Source of the DNA: Streptomyces sp. FH025
GTDB lineage: Bacteria; Actinomycetota; Actinomycetes; Streptomycetales; Streptomycetaceae
Direction of reading: 5' to 3'
Length of the DNA: 39,807 nucleotides
Assembly: GCF_017427025.1 (NCBI RefSeq)
Contig: NZ_JAFLNG010000003.1
Coordinates: 1-39,807 of the forward strand
Shown here: positions 29,905 through 37,401 of the stretch, piece after piece
How the letters are laid out: every line of letters begins with the position of its first letter
Position numbering within the stretch: the stretch's first letter is position 1
Translations under genes and position numbers: made by a program
Notes under the pieces: model-generated
The model's input: only the letters and a program-made list of their open reading frames with translations
Told to the model about the DNA's origin: nothing
The model's database searches: none

Positions 29905-32159
29905 ACCGTCTCCCGGGAGAGGCCGGCCACCGCGTGGGCCGGCACCGGGGTGACGGCGGTCGGGCGGCTCGGGGCCCCGTCCTCGTCGGCCGGCGTCGAC
30001 TCCGAGAGGTCCGGCAGCCAGGCCAGCCAGCGCGGCAGGTACCAGTTGGACTCGCCGAGCAGGGCCATCACGGCCGGCAGCAGCAGGCCGCGGATGACGG
30101 TGGCGTCCAGCAGGACGGCGACGGCGAGGCCGAAGCCCATCTCCTTGATCGACTGCACCGAGAGGGTGCCGAAGATCGCGAACACCCCGACCATGATCAG
30201 CGCCGCGGCCGAGATGACGCCCGCGGTGGACTTCAGGCCCTCGGCGATCGCGGTCCTGGTGTCGGCGCCCCGGTCGTGGATCTCGCGGATCCGGGAGACC
30301 ACGAAGACGTGGTAGTCCATCGAGAGGCCGAAGAGGATCACGAAGAGGAACAGCGGCAGCCAGGAGGCGATCGGGCCCTCGCTGTGACCGCCGATCGCCT
30401 TCAGCGCGAAGCCGTCCTGGAAGACCAGCACCAGCACGCCGTAGGCGGCGCCCACCGAGAGCAGGTTGAGCACCATCGCCGTGATGGCGATGGTCAGCGA
30501 GCGGAACATGGCGATCATCAGCAGGAAGGCGAGGACCAGGACGAACGCCAGCACCGGGAAGACGGACTTGGAGAGCTGGGCGTTGAAGTCCACCGACTGG
30601 GCGGTCGGACCGGTGACCGCGGCCTCCACGCCGGAGACCGAGCGGAGGGTGTGCGGCAGGACCGAGCCGCGCAGGCTGTCCAGCGCCTCCAGGCTGGCCT
30701 TGTCGGTGCCGGTTCCGGCGATCGGGACGTCCAGGACGAGGACGCCGGTGCCCTGGTGGTCGGTGACGGTGATCGGGTCGAACAGCTTGCCGCTGGCCAC
30801 GGCCTGGGTCTTGAAGTCGGCGACCGCCGCGGTGACGGCCCCCTGGTCCGCGCCCTTGGTGTCGACGACGACCCTGGCCATCGCGGAGTTGCCCGGGAAG
30901 CGCTCGTCCAGGTGGATCGCGGCCTGCGCCAGCGGGGCCTTCGGGTCGAGGTCCTGGGCGACGCCCGGCATCGCGGTCTTGATGTGGGTGACCGGGATCG
31001 CGAGCAGCGCCAGGGCCAGCACCGCGACCAGCGCGGAGGCCAGCGGGAAGCGCAGCACCCGGGCGGTCAGCGCGCCCCAGAAGCGGTTCTCGCCGTTGGC
31101 GGCGGCGCGGCGCTTGGCGATGAACGGGATCCGGCCCTTCTCGACCCGGTCGCCGAGCAGCGACAGCAGCGCCGGGAGCACGGTGACCGAGCCGGCCACG
31201 GCGACCACGACGGCGGCGATCGACGCGACGCCCATCGCCTTGAAGGTGGCGATGCCGGTGAGGAACATGCCCGCCATGGCGGCCACCACGGTCAGGCCGG
31301 AGACCACGACGGCGCGGCCCGAGGTGGCGGCGGCGATGGACAGCGCGGTGATGTTGTCCCGCCCGGCGGCCCGCTCCTCACGCGCGCGGCGCAGGTAGAA
31401 GAGGCTGTAGTCGACGCCGACGGCCAGGCCGACCAGCATCAGCACGACGTTGGCGTTGAGGTCGGTCGGCACCGCGTGGGTGGTGAGCGCGAGCAGGCCG
31501 TACGCCGCGGCGGTCGCGGTGAGCGCCAGGACCACCGGGATGACGCTGGCCAGCAGCGCGCCGAAGGCGACCAGCAGGATGCCGAGCGCCAGCGGGACGG
31601 CCGCCCACTCGGCCTTCGCCAGGTCGGTGTTGAAGATGCCGGTCATCGCGTCCTGCGCGGTGGCCTGGCCGTACGTCTCGAAGCTGACGCCCTGGTGCTT
31701 GGCGCCCACGGCCTTGACCGCGTCCAGGACGGCCGGGATCTCCTTGGCCGCGTCCAGCCGCTCGCCGGACATGGTGTAGTTGACCAGCGCGGCGTGGTTG
31801 TCCTTGGCCACGGCGCCGCTGTCGTATGGGGACTTGACCTCGATGGTCTTGCCGGTGCCCTGGATCGCCGTGATCACGTCCGAGACGGCGCTCTTGAACT
31901 CCGGGCTGTCCGCCGTGCTGGAGTCGCTGGTCAGCAGGACCAGCTCCTGCGCGGGCGACGGGATGCCGGCGTCGGCCAGGATCTGCGCGGCCCGGCCGGA
32001 CTCACCCACCCCGTTGTCGACGTCGTTGCTCTGGACGGAGCCGGTCGCACCGCCCATCGAGGCCAGGACGACGAAGGCCAACCACGCGATGACGGCCGCC
32101 CATCGGTGTCGTACGCTCCAGCCGCCGATCGCGGCGGCGATGCCTTTCCTCTGTGCCAC
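29901..32159 (-). CDS. MMPL-family (RND) exporter
   Basis: A 752-aa membrane transporter with the duplicated RND layout: one N-terminal transmembrane segment, a large extracellular domain (about 45-195), about five segments, a second extracellular domain (about 400-530) and a C-terminal bundle. Charged transmembrane motifs such as VGLAVGVDYSLFYLRR (first half) and FGLSMDYHVFVVSR (second half) are typical of actinobacterial MMPL proteins that export lipids or lipophilic polyketides, and they carry the proton-relay Asp-Tyr pairs. The start is GTG with GGAGGAG upstream. It is translationally coupled to SbnA. The likely role is product export and self-resistance. Confidence 0.95.
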   Translation of the reverse strand: MAQRKGIAAAIGGWSVRHRWAAVIAWLAFVVLASMGGATGSVQSNDVDNGVGESGRAAQILADAGIPSPAQELVLLTSDSSTADSPEFKSAVSDVITAIQGTGKTIEVKSPYDSGAVAKDNHAALVNYTMSGERLDAAKEIPAVLDAVKAVGAKHQGVSFETYGQATAQDAMTGIFNTDLAKAEWAAVPLALGILLVAFGALLASVIPVVLALTATAAAYGLLALTTHAVPTDLNANVVLMLVGLAVGVDYSLFYLRRAREERAAGRDNITALSIAAATSGRAVVVSGLTVVAAMAGMFLTGIATFKAMGVASIAAVVVAVAGSVTVLPALLSLLGDRVEKGRIPFIAKRRAAANGENRFWGALTARVLRFPLASALVAVLALALLAIPVTHIKTAMPGVAQDLDPKAPLAQAAIHLDERFPGNSAMARVVVDTKGADQGAVTAAVADFKTQAVASGKLFDPITVTDHQGTGVLVLDVPIAGTGTDKASLEALDSLRGSVLPHTLRSVSGVEAAVTGPTAQSVDFNAQLSKSVFPVLAFVLVLAFLLMIAMFRSLTIAITAMVLNLLSVGAAYGVLVLVFQDGFALKAIGGHSEGPIASWLPLFLFVILFGLSMDYHVFVVSRIREIHDRGADTRTAIAEGLKSTAGVISAAALIMVGVFAIFGTLSVQSIKEMGFGLAVAVLLDATVIRGLLLPAVMALLGESNWYLPRWLAWLPDLSESTPADEDGAPSRPTAVTPVPAHAVAGLSRETV

Positions 32160-32244
32160 GGGGATCTCCTCCTGGGGGAATACAGGTCATCCGACCCCAG
32201 CAAGCCTGACGTCGGCCGCTCGGGCGGGACTTGAGCCAGACGGG

Positions 32245-33105
32245 TCAACCGTCCAGGCCCGGCACGGGAGTTCGACGGCCCCAGATCGCCAGTGCGGTCC
32301 GGCGGTCCACCGCCGTCGCCGCCCGGGTGTCGCGCACCGAGCCGACGTGCTGCTCCTGGAGCGCGACCGCCCCCTGGCAGCCGTCCGCCAGCGGCAGGCA
32401 GTGGAAGCTCCAGGACGGCTCGTTCACCGGCCGGCCCTCGACGGTGCGCAACTCGGCACCGCCCTCCGTCAGTTGGAAGCCAAACTCGGTGAAGGGGAAG
32501 TACATCCCCTGGCCGAGCGCCTTGGTGTACGCCTCCTTGAGCACCCAGGTGCGCAGCAGCGCCCGCTGGTACTCCTCCTCGGGCCGCCCGACGAGTGCGG
32601 CGAGCTCGGCCCGGGTGCAGATGTGTCGGTCCAACTCGGCGATGGAGGGCGCCCGTTCGGCCGGTTCCACGTCCACGCCGATCCGGCCGAGCGAGGTCAG
32701 CCCGATCAGCAGGAGGTCGGCCGAGTGGCTCATGCTGATGTCCACCTGGTCGAAGCCGCGCACGTACGGGCGTCCGCTGATGTGGTAGCCGAACTCCACG
32801 TGCCCGGGGCTGACCTTGAGGGCGGTCGCGACGGCGCAGCGCAGCAGCACCCGGGAGGCCGCGAAGCGGTTGCGGACGGCCGGGCTCCTGGACTCCTGGT
32901 ACTGGTCCCAGTCCGGGCCGAGGAGTTCGCGCAGCCGCGGTCCGGCCGGCTGCTCGCGCTCCCAGCGGCTGAGCGAGGCCTGGAGCAGGCCGACGCCCCC
33001 GGTCCGCAGGTCCTCCGCGAGCGCCTCCCACGGCCCTTCCGGCCCGGCCACCAGGTGGACGGGCGGCAGCGGCCGGACGGCGGCGCCGGGATCGGCGGGT
33101 CTCAT
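32245..33105 (-). CDS. Sfp-type 4'-phosphopantetheinyl transferase
   Basis: A 286-aa PPTase of the Sfp group. Motifs: IGVDVEPAER (Mg/CoA-binding GxDxE) and, about 40 residues later, WVLKEAYTKALGQG (the WxxKEA signature with the catalytic Glu and Lys). An upstream RNRFAASRVLLR segment also fits. It would convert the apo forms of the PKS and stand-alone ACPs to holo forms. The ATG at 33105 is preferred, with GGAGG seven bases upstream; a GTG at 33123 overlaps the acyl-CoA dehydrogenase stop. It lies 85 bp before the MMPL gene, probably in the same operon. Confidence 0.94.
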   Translation of the reverse strand: MRPADPGAAVRPLPPVHLVAGPEGPWEALAEDLRTGGVGLLQASLSRWEREQPAGPRLRELLGPDWDQYQESRSPAVRNRFAASRVLLRCAVATALKVSPGHVEFGYHISGRPYVRGFDQVDISMSHSADLLLIGLTSLGRIGVDVEPAERAPSIAELDRHICTRAELAALVGRPEEEYQRALLRTWVLKEAYTKALGQGMYFPFTEFGFQLTEGGAELRTVEGRPVNEPSWSFHCLPLADGCQGAVALQEQHVGSVRDTRAATAVDRRTALAIWGRRTPVPGLDG

Positions 33106-33119
33106 CGCACTGCCTCCGC

Positions 33120-34970
33120 TCACCCGGCCAACTCGGCTTCGTAAAGGTCGAATCCGGCCCGCTCGGCGTAGCGGCGTTCGAGCTCCGCCAGCACCCGGTC
33201 CTGGGCCTCGGCCGGGACGGCCGGGCCGGGGCGGCCGATCCGGCGCAGGATCCGGTCGAAGGCCAGCACCAGCCAGTCCGGCTCGGCCAGGAAGCCGCCG
33301 TCAGCCTCCTGCCAGACGCCGAGGCAGCAGGCCGCGGCCAGCATCAGCGCGTAGCGCTCGGTGAGCGGGAACGCCCGGGCGTCGCCGGCCGGGCCCTCCG
33401 GCAGGTCGCCGAGGGTGGCGGCCCTGGCCAGCAGTTCCTCCGCCTCGGCGGCGAACCGGCGCGCCTGCTGGTCGAGGGTCTCCCGGAGCGCGCCGTCGGC
33501 CGGGGCGCCGTGGACGTTCGAGGCGGCGAACTCCCCGCCGGCCACCGCCCGGTCGAGCAGCCCCCAGAGCCGGTCGGCGCCGCCGAAGCGGGCCAGCCGC
33601 TCCGGGTCGATGTCCGGGACGGGCAGGTCGGGCCGGAACAGTTCGGGCAGCGGCTGCGCCGTCCTGGCCAGCGGGTCGGCGGCCAGCAGCGGCAGGTAGG
33701 GCACCATCGCGGTCTGGCACACGGCGCTGCCGACGTGGCCGAAGCTGGTCGACTCCAGGTCGCGCAGGTGCTTGCGCAGCACCGCGTAGTGCGGGTCGCC
33801 GGTGTGGAAGGCGCCGCCGAGGATCGCCGACTGGTGGTGCATGCTCTCGCTGAGCAGCTTCGGCACCAGGTACTTGGCGGCGGCGGTCAGCACGTCGCAC
33901 TCGTCCGGCAGCAGGTGCGGCGAGCGGGTGCCGGCCAGCGCCAGGCAGTCCGAGACCAGCAGGTCCACGAAGGAGCCGGCCAGCGAGGAGCGGATCTGCC
34001 GGCCCTTCAGCCGCTTGGGGCCGCCGGGGCCGAGGTCGAGGAAGAACCGCATGGTGCAGCGCAGCGCGGTGTCGCCCAGGCCGACCAGCATCGACGCGAT
34101 GGTCGCGTTGATCAGCGGGTACGCGGCGGCGCCGACGGTCATGCCCTCGCCCCAGCGGCCGACCAGGGCCTCCGCCGGGACGGGGCAGTCGTCGAGTTCC
34201 ATTCCGACCAGGTGCTGGCGGATGGAGACGGCGAAGCCGCCGCTGAGCCGGCGGTGCCAGTCGTCGTCCAACTCGGTGCGGTCGATCAGGAAGAGCGAGT
34301 GGCTGCCCTGCCCGTGCGGGTCGTCGGGGCGGGCGGCGGGGCCGCTTCCGTCGCCACCGCCGCTTCCGTCGCCACCGTCGCTTCCGTCGCTTCCGTCGTC
34401 GTCGACCGAGGCGTACGCGAGGACGAGCGCGGCGCGGTCCAGGTTGCTGATCGCCGGCTTGCGGCCGGACAGCCGGAAGCCGCTGCCGTCCCGGGTGGCC
34501 CGGAACTCCTCCTCGAAGAAGATGTTGGCGTGCTCCAGGTGGTGGCAGGCGATGGCCAGCCGGTCGCCCGCGAGCAGCGCCCGGGCGACCCGCCGCCGCT
34601 GCGCCGGGGTGCCGGCCGTCCAGGCGACGGTGGCGACGATCAGCGAGGAGAGCCCGCCGATCGTGGCCAGCCGGGCGTCCCGGCGGAACACCGGCCGGAA
34701 GACCGCCCCCGTGGCGTCGAACCCGTCCAGCGTGCCGCCCAGTTCGCGGGGCACGAAGTCGGCGTTGAGCCCGAGCCCGTCGTACCGCTTCAACGCCTCC
34801 GGCACCGTGGCTCCCGCCTCGTCGGCCGCCAGCACCGCCGCCAGGCCCACCGGATTGTCGGCGTCCCATGGGACGCCGAACGCCCGGTCGACGGCCGAGA
34901 TCCGGGACCGGGTCTCGGCCCGTCGGTCCCTGCTCGGCTCCGCCCCCGCGTTCTCGATCGCGGTCGGCAT
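33120..34970 (-). CDS. Acyl-CoA dehydrogenase family protein with a low-complexity insert
   Basis: A 616-aa flavoprotein-like acyl-CoA dehydrogenase homologue, longer than the usual 380-420 aa. Recognisable parts are the FAD-domain segment ACHHLEHAN..., a beta-domain stretch (GFRLSGRKPAISNLDRA), then LVGMELDDCPVP and helical regions (LKGRQIRSSLAG, YLVPKLLSESMHHQSAILGGA). Between the beta strands lies an Asp/Ser/Gly-rich insert of about 35 residues, encoded by 18-bp tandem repeats. The catalytic Glu cannot be assigned with confidence. Possible role: dehydrogenation of a CoA- or ACP-bound acyl chain. The start at 34970 has GAGGGGG upstream. It is the first gene of the leftward diaminopropionate operon. 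Confidence 0.85.
   Translation of the reverse strand: MPTAIENAGAEPSRDRRAETRSRISAVDRAFGVPWDADNPVGLAAVLAADEAGATVPEALKRYDGLGLNADFVPRELGGTLDGFDATGAVFRPVFRRDARLATIGGLSSLIVATVAWTAGTPAQRRRVARALLAGDRLAIACHHLEHANIFFEEEFRATRDGSGFRLSGRKPAISNLDRAALVLAYASVDDDGSDGSDGGDGSGGGDGSGPAARPDDPHGQGSHSLFLIDRTELDDDWHRRLSGGFAVSIRQHLVGMELDDCPVPAEALVGRWGEGMTVGAAAYPLINATIASMLVGLGDTALRCTMRFFLDLGPGGPKRLKGRQIRSSLAGSFVDLLVSDCLALAGTRSPHLLPDECDVLTAAAKYLVPKLLSESMHHQSAILGGAFHTGDPHYAVLRKHLRDLESTSFGHVGSAVCQTAMVPYLPLLAADPLARTAQPLPELFRPDLPVPDIDPERLARFGGADRLWGLLDRAVAGGEFAASNVHGAPADGALRETLDQQARRFAAEAEELLARAATLGDLPEGPAGDARAFPLTERYALMLAAACCLGVWQEADGGFLAEPDWLVLAFDRILRRIGRPGPAVPAEAQDRVLAELERRYAERAGFDLYEAELAG
34342..34395. repeat. 18-bp tandem repeats inside the acyl-CoA dehydrogenase gene
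   Basis: CCGCTTCCGTCGCCACCG occurs perfectly at 34342-34359 and 34360-34377, and a diverged third unit fills 34378-34395. It is in frame (18 bp = 6 codons) and encodes Gly/Asp/Ser repeats, so unit number could change by slippage without breaking the frame. Confidence 0.93.
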
Positions 34971-35088
34971 GCCGGTCACCCCCTCGCGCTTCCGGTTCTT
35001 CGGAGGCCCCACGGTGCACCGGCGTGCTTGAGCTGATCTGGAGGGCGGGTTTCGAACACCGGCATGAGGGATTCATAGGAGGGGGGTG

Positions 35089-35166
35089 ATGAGGGCACTG
35101 TCCGGGGAACACCGGCCGCCGGAAGAATCCTCGGTGTCGACAGGATCGACGCCCCGAACCGGCTGA
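35089..35166 (+). CDS. Putative 25-aa peptide with Ser/Thr-rich C-terminus
   Basis: A very short ORF with an unusually good ribosome site (GGAGGGGGG immediately upstream of ATG, about 35078-35086). It encodes 25 residues beginning MRALSGEHRPPEE and ending SSVSTGSTPRTG. The C-terminal half is rich in Ser, Thr and Gly and has no Cys. It lies 26 bp upstream of the 49-aa peptide gene in the same direction. It could be a leader/attenuator ORF, or a precursor for the YcaO enzyme if that enzyme cyclises Ser/Thr. It is too short to assign to a family; the translation signal is its main support. Confidence 0.4.
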   Translation: MRALSGEHRPPEESSVSTGSTPRTG

Positions 35167-35192
35167 ACCGCCGCATCCGAGAGGAAGCCCCA

Positions 35193-35342
35193 GTGATCGA
35201 CGCTCTGCGCACCCCCTCCTTCTGGTCCGAGGACGTCCGCGAGCAGGCGGGGGCCGGTGCCCAGCCGACGCTGCTGATCGAGCACCTGTATGACGGCCTC
35301 GACGCCGAACCCGTCTTCATCTGCTTCCGCGCCGACTCCTGA
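35193..35342 (+). CDS. Putative 49-aa small peptide (candidate RiPP precursor or small regulator)
   Basis: A 49-aa ORF starting with GTG, preceded by GAGAGGAAG about 5-13 bases upstream. The N-terminal half is helical and charged (SFWSEDVREQAG), followed by LLIEHLYDGLD and the tail EPVFICFRADS, which contains the only Cys. It has its own upstream region and an 11-bp perfect-stem terminator 34 bp after the stop, so it forms an independent small unit. I do not recognise the family. A leader-plus-short-core precursor is possible given the YcaO enzyme in the cluster, but the core would be poor in Cys/Ser/Thr. Confidence 0.5.
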   Translation: MIDALRTPSFWSEDVREQAGAGAQPTLLIEHLYDGLDAEPVFICFRADS

Positions 35343-35348
35343 CCGCAC

Positions 35349-35370
35349 CGCATCGCACCCGCATCGCACC
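35349..35370. repeat. 11-bp tandem repeat just after the 49-aa peptide stop
   Basis: CGCATCGCACC occurs at 35349-35359 and 35360-35370 with no gap, starting 7 bp after the stop codon. It resembles the stop-linked duplications seen after four other genes of the cluster. Confidence 0.88.
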
Positions 35371-35375
35371 GACGA

Positions 35376-35402
35376 GGGGTCGGCCGATTTCCGGCCGACC
35401 CC
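35376..35402 (+). terminator. Terminator hairpin after the 49-aa peptide gene
   Basis: GGGGTCGGCCG (35376-35386) pairs perfectly with CGGCCGACCCC (35392-35402) around the loop ATTTC. There is no T-run, as is usual in high-GC actinomycetes. Confidence 0.8.
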
Positions 35403-35502
35403 CGAAGGCGTTCGTGGACGATCTTCCCCCAGTGCCAACCCACTTGTGTTCACATGGTGTTGATGTTCGAGGACATCACCGGACGCGCTCAGGATCGTGC
35501 CC

Positions 35503-35508
35503 TATGAT
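35503..35508 (+). promoter_or_regulatory. Candidate -10 element of the sensor kinase promoter
   Basis: TATGAT matches a sigma-70 type -10 hexamer and stands 42 bp before the kinase ATG. The -35 region is poor, which would fit an activated promoter. The ribosome site GGGGGGAA follows closely. Confidence 0.4.
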
Positions 35509-35549
35509 CTGGCGCGACACGACCGGGGGCGGCCTGTGGGGGGAACGGC

Positions 35550-36836
35550 ATGAGACGGCGGTTGGCGGAACTGTATGAGCGCGGCCCCGGTGAAGCTCCC
35601 GAAGCAGGGGGGGCTGAAGCCGGTGGAAGACCGGGGGGCGGGCCGGCGAACGGCACCGAAAACGGGGCCGGGATCGGCGGCGTCGACGTCCTGGCACCGC
35701 GACTGGCCCGGGGCGTCCTGCTGGTGACACTGGCCAGCTTCCTGCTGATCACCTTCCTGAACATCCTGGCGCTGGGCCTGAGCGGCCCGGTCGAGGCCCT
35801 CGGCATCGGCATCATGCTGCTGATCGCCGCCATCCAGCTGCGCCACTCGGCCACCGGCGCCGACCGGGCACCGACCCGGCTGAAGGCCGCCACCCTGGGC
35901 GCCCAGGCGGTGCTCACCTATCTGCCGATCGTCCTCTTCCACGCCAACTGGGGTTCGATGGCGGGATTCCTCGGCGCATCGGTCCTGCTCCTCGTCCCGG
36001 CCAGAAAGGCCTGGCCGCTGTTCGGCCTGATCGTGCTCAGCATGCTGGTCAATCCTGTCCTGGACGGGAAGGGACTGCTGGAATGCGTCTACATGGCCGA
36101 ATCCACCATGCTCTGCGGCATCGCCGTCTTCGGCCTGACCCGGCTGGCCTGCATGGTGCACGAAGTACACGCGGCCCGCGGTGAACTGGCCCGGATGGCC
36201 GTCGCCAACGAACGGCTGCGGTTCGCCCGGGACCTGCACGACGTCCTCGGCTACAGCCTTTCCGCCATCACCCTGAAGAGCGAGCTGATCCACCGGCTCA
36301 TCCCGAACAACCCGCGCCGGGCGATGGAGGAGACCGCCGAGGTGCTGACGCTCTCCCGGCAGTCGCTGTCCGACGTCCGGATGGTCGCGCGCGGCGTCCG
36401 CGACATGTCGCTGGAGCAGGAGATCTCCTCGGTCAGCTCGGTGCTCGGCTCGGCCGAGCTGAAGCTGGAGATCGAGGCCTCCCTCGGCGAGCTGAACCCT
36501 CAGGTCGACGGTGTGCTCGCGACCATCCTCCGGGAGGCCGTCACCAACGTGCTCCGGCACTCCAAGGCCACCACCTGCCGGATCGAGGCGGTGGCCCAGC
36601 ACGGCTGGGCACGGCTGTGCGTGATCAACGACGGGGTGGACGCCCGCTACCGGGACACCTGCCCGAACAGCGGCAGCGGTCTGCGCAACATGGAACAGCG
36701 GCTGGCCGCGATCGGCGGCACCCTCTCCGCCGGCTGCGGCCCGGACGGCCGCTTCCAACTGCTGGCGAACGCCCCGCTCGACCCCTCCCGCCACCTCGCC
36801 GTCGTCGACTCCGGGGCGGCGGAGGAGGCGGTCTGA
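35550..36836 (+). CDS. DesK-like sensor histidine kinase (HisKA_3 type)
   Basis: A 428-aa kinase. A Gly/Ala/Glu-rich N-terminal tail (about 45 residues) is followed by five or six membrane segments between about 52 and 205. Then comes a dimerisation helix with the phospho-acceptor in RFARDLHDVLGYS (His230) and a HATPase domain (REAVTNVLRHSKA N-box, GSGLRNMEQRL G-box). This class phosphorylates NarL/LuxR-type regulators such as the one at 23.3 kb. No regulator gene is next to it. The start has GGGGGGAACGGC upstream. The stop codon sits at the centre of a 6-bp inverted repeat (GCGGTC-TGA-GACCGC) and a strong terminator follows. Confidence 0.95.
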   Translation: MRRRLAELYERGPGEAPEAGGAEAGGRPGGGPANGTENGAGIGGVDVLAPRLARGVLLVTLASFLLITFLNILALGLSGPVEALGIGIMLLIAAIQLRHSATGADRAPTRLKAATLGAQAVLTYLPIVLFHANWGSMAGFLGASVLLLVPARKAWPLFGLIVLSMLVNPVLDGKGLLECVYMAESTMLCGIAVFGLTRLACMVHEVHAARGELARMAVANERLRFARDLHDVLGYSLSAITLKSELIHRLIPNNPRRAMEETAEVLTLSRQSLSDVRMVARGVRDMSLEQEISSVSSVLGSAELKLEIEASLGELNPQVDGVLATILREAVTNVLRHSKATTCRIEAVAQHGWARLCVINDGVDARYRDTCPNSGSGLRNMEQRLAAIGGTLSAGCGPDGRFQLLANAPLDPSRHLAVVDSGAAEEAV

Positions 36837-36859
36837 GACCGCGGCGCGCGGAACGCGAA

Positions 36860-36894
36860 GAGGCCCGGGTCGGAACCAGTCCGACCCGGGCCTC
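36860..36894. terminator. Bidirectional terminator between the kinase and tRNA-Lys
   Basis: A perfect 15-bp stem, GAGGCCCGGGTCGGA at 36860-36874 with its complement at 36880-36894, around the 5-base loop ACCAG. It can end the rightward kinase transcript and the leftward tRNA transcript. Confidence 0.92.
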
Positions 36895-36899
36895 GGCGG

Positions 36900-36972
36900 T
36901 GGGCCGCCAGGGGCTCGAACCCTGAACCTACGGATTAAAAGTCCGCAGCTCTGCCAATTGAGCTAGTGCCCC
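36900..36972 (-). tRNA. tRNA-Lys (anticodon UUU), acceptor stem imperfect
   Basis: A 73-nt cloverleaf on the minus strand. It has a D arm GCTC/GAGC with loop AATTGGCA, an anticodon stem GCGGA/TCCGT around CTTTTAA (anticodon TTT), a 5-nt variable loop, a T arm CAGGG-TTCGAGC-CCCTG and discriminator A; CCA is not encoded in full. The acceptor strands GGGGCAC and GCGGCCC leave two mismatches (G4-G69 and A6-C67), which is unusual and may reflect a recombined or decaying gene at an insertion site. The 3' end faces the biosynthetic cluster. Confidence 0.88.
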
Positions 36973-37401
36973 GAGTTACATCTGCGTCCACGTCAGTCCA
37001 CGTTTTCGCAGGTCACACAGTGTTGCGGCTTGCCTGTCGTCTACACCAGTCCACCTCGGTCCGCCCTCGGATCAGGCGGTTCCGTCCCCGCTTCATCCCC
37101 GCTCTATCCCCGCACCATCCCCGCGTTGGCCACCCGGTGGGCGGATGAACCGCTACCACTGACGGTGACCAGGGCCGATGCTGGGCCAGAAACTCGACGG
37201 CTTCGGATCTTCCAACACGAGGGGCGAGGATTTCACCCCCCCTGAGCGAACCAGGAACCAAGCTACCTGATCCCACTGGCCTGGCGCTTTGGACGGTACG
37301 GGCACCTGGACGCCCGCTGCCGAGGTACTGCGGGATGCCGTCGTCGCCTCATCCCGGTAGCCCCCTGGTTCGGCTGGCGCAGATCTCGCCCCAGCCCTCG
37401 C
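36973..37401. other. 429-bp non-coding gap between tRNA-Lys and the recombinase-like gene
   Basis: No ORF here has a convincing ribosome site and codon bias. The base composition is less GC-skewed than in the neighbouring genes. The gap contains the four TCCCCGC repeats (37085-37124) and the similar strings CAGTCCACGT (about 36993) and CAGTCCACCT (about 37047). It looks like an attachment or regulatory region next to the tRNA. Confidence 0.6.
37085..37124. repeat. Four TCCCCGC heptamers with an exact 11-bp period
   Basis: TCCCCGC at 37085, 37096, 37107 and 37118, each separated by a 4-bp spacer (TTCA, TCTA, ACCA). One repeat per helical turn is a protein-binding array: integrase/excisionase arm sites or a SARP-like or plasmid-control site are candidates. 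Confidence 0.9.

Noticed and set aside
29856..32234. 792-codon plus-strand frame opposite the MMPL gene
   Set aside because: His/Asp/Gln/Gly-rich nonsense protein; the minus strand encodes a convincing transporter.
36973..37401. CRISPR array
   Set aside because: The repeats are 7 bp with 4-bp spacers; far too short, and there are no cas genes.
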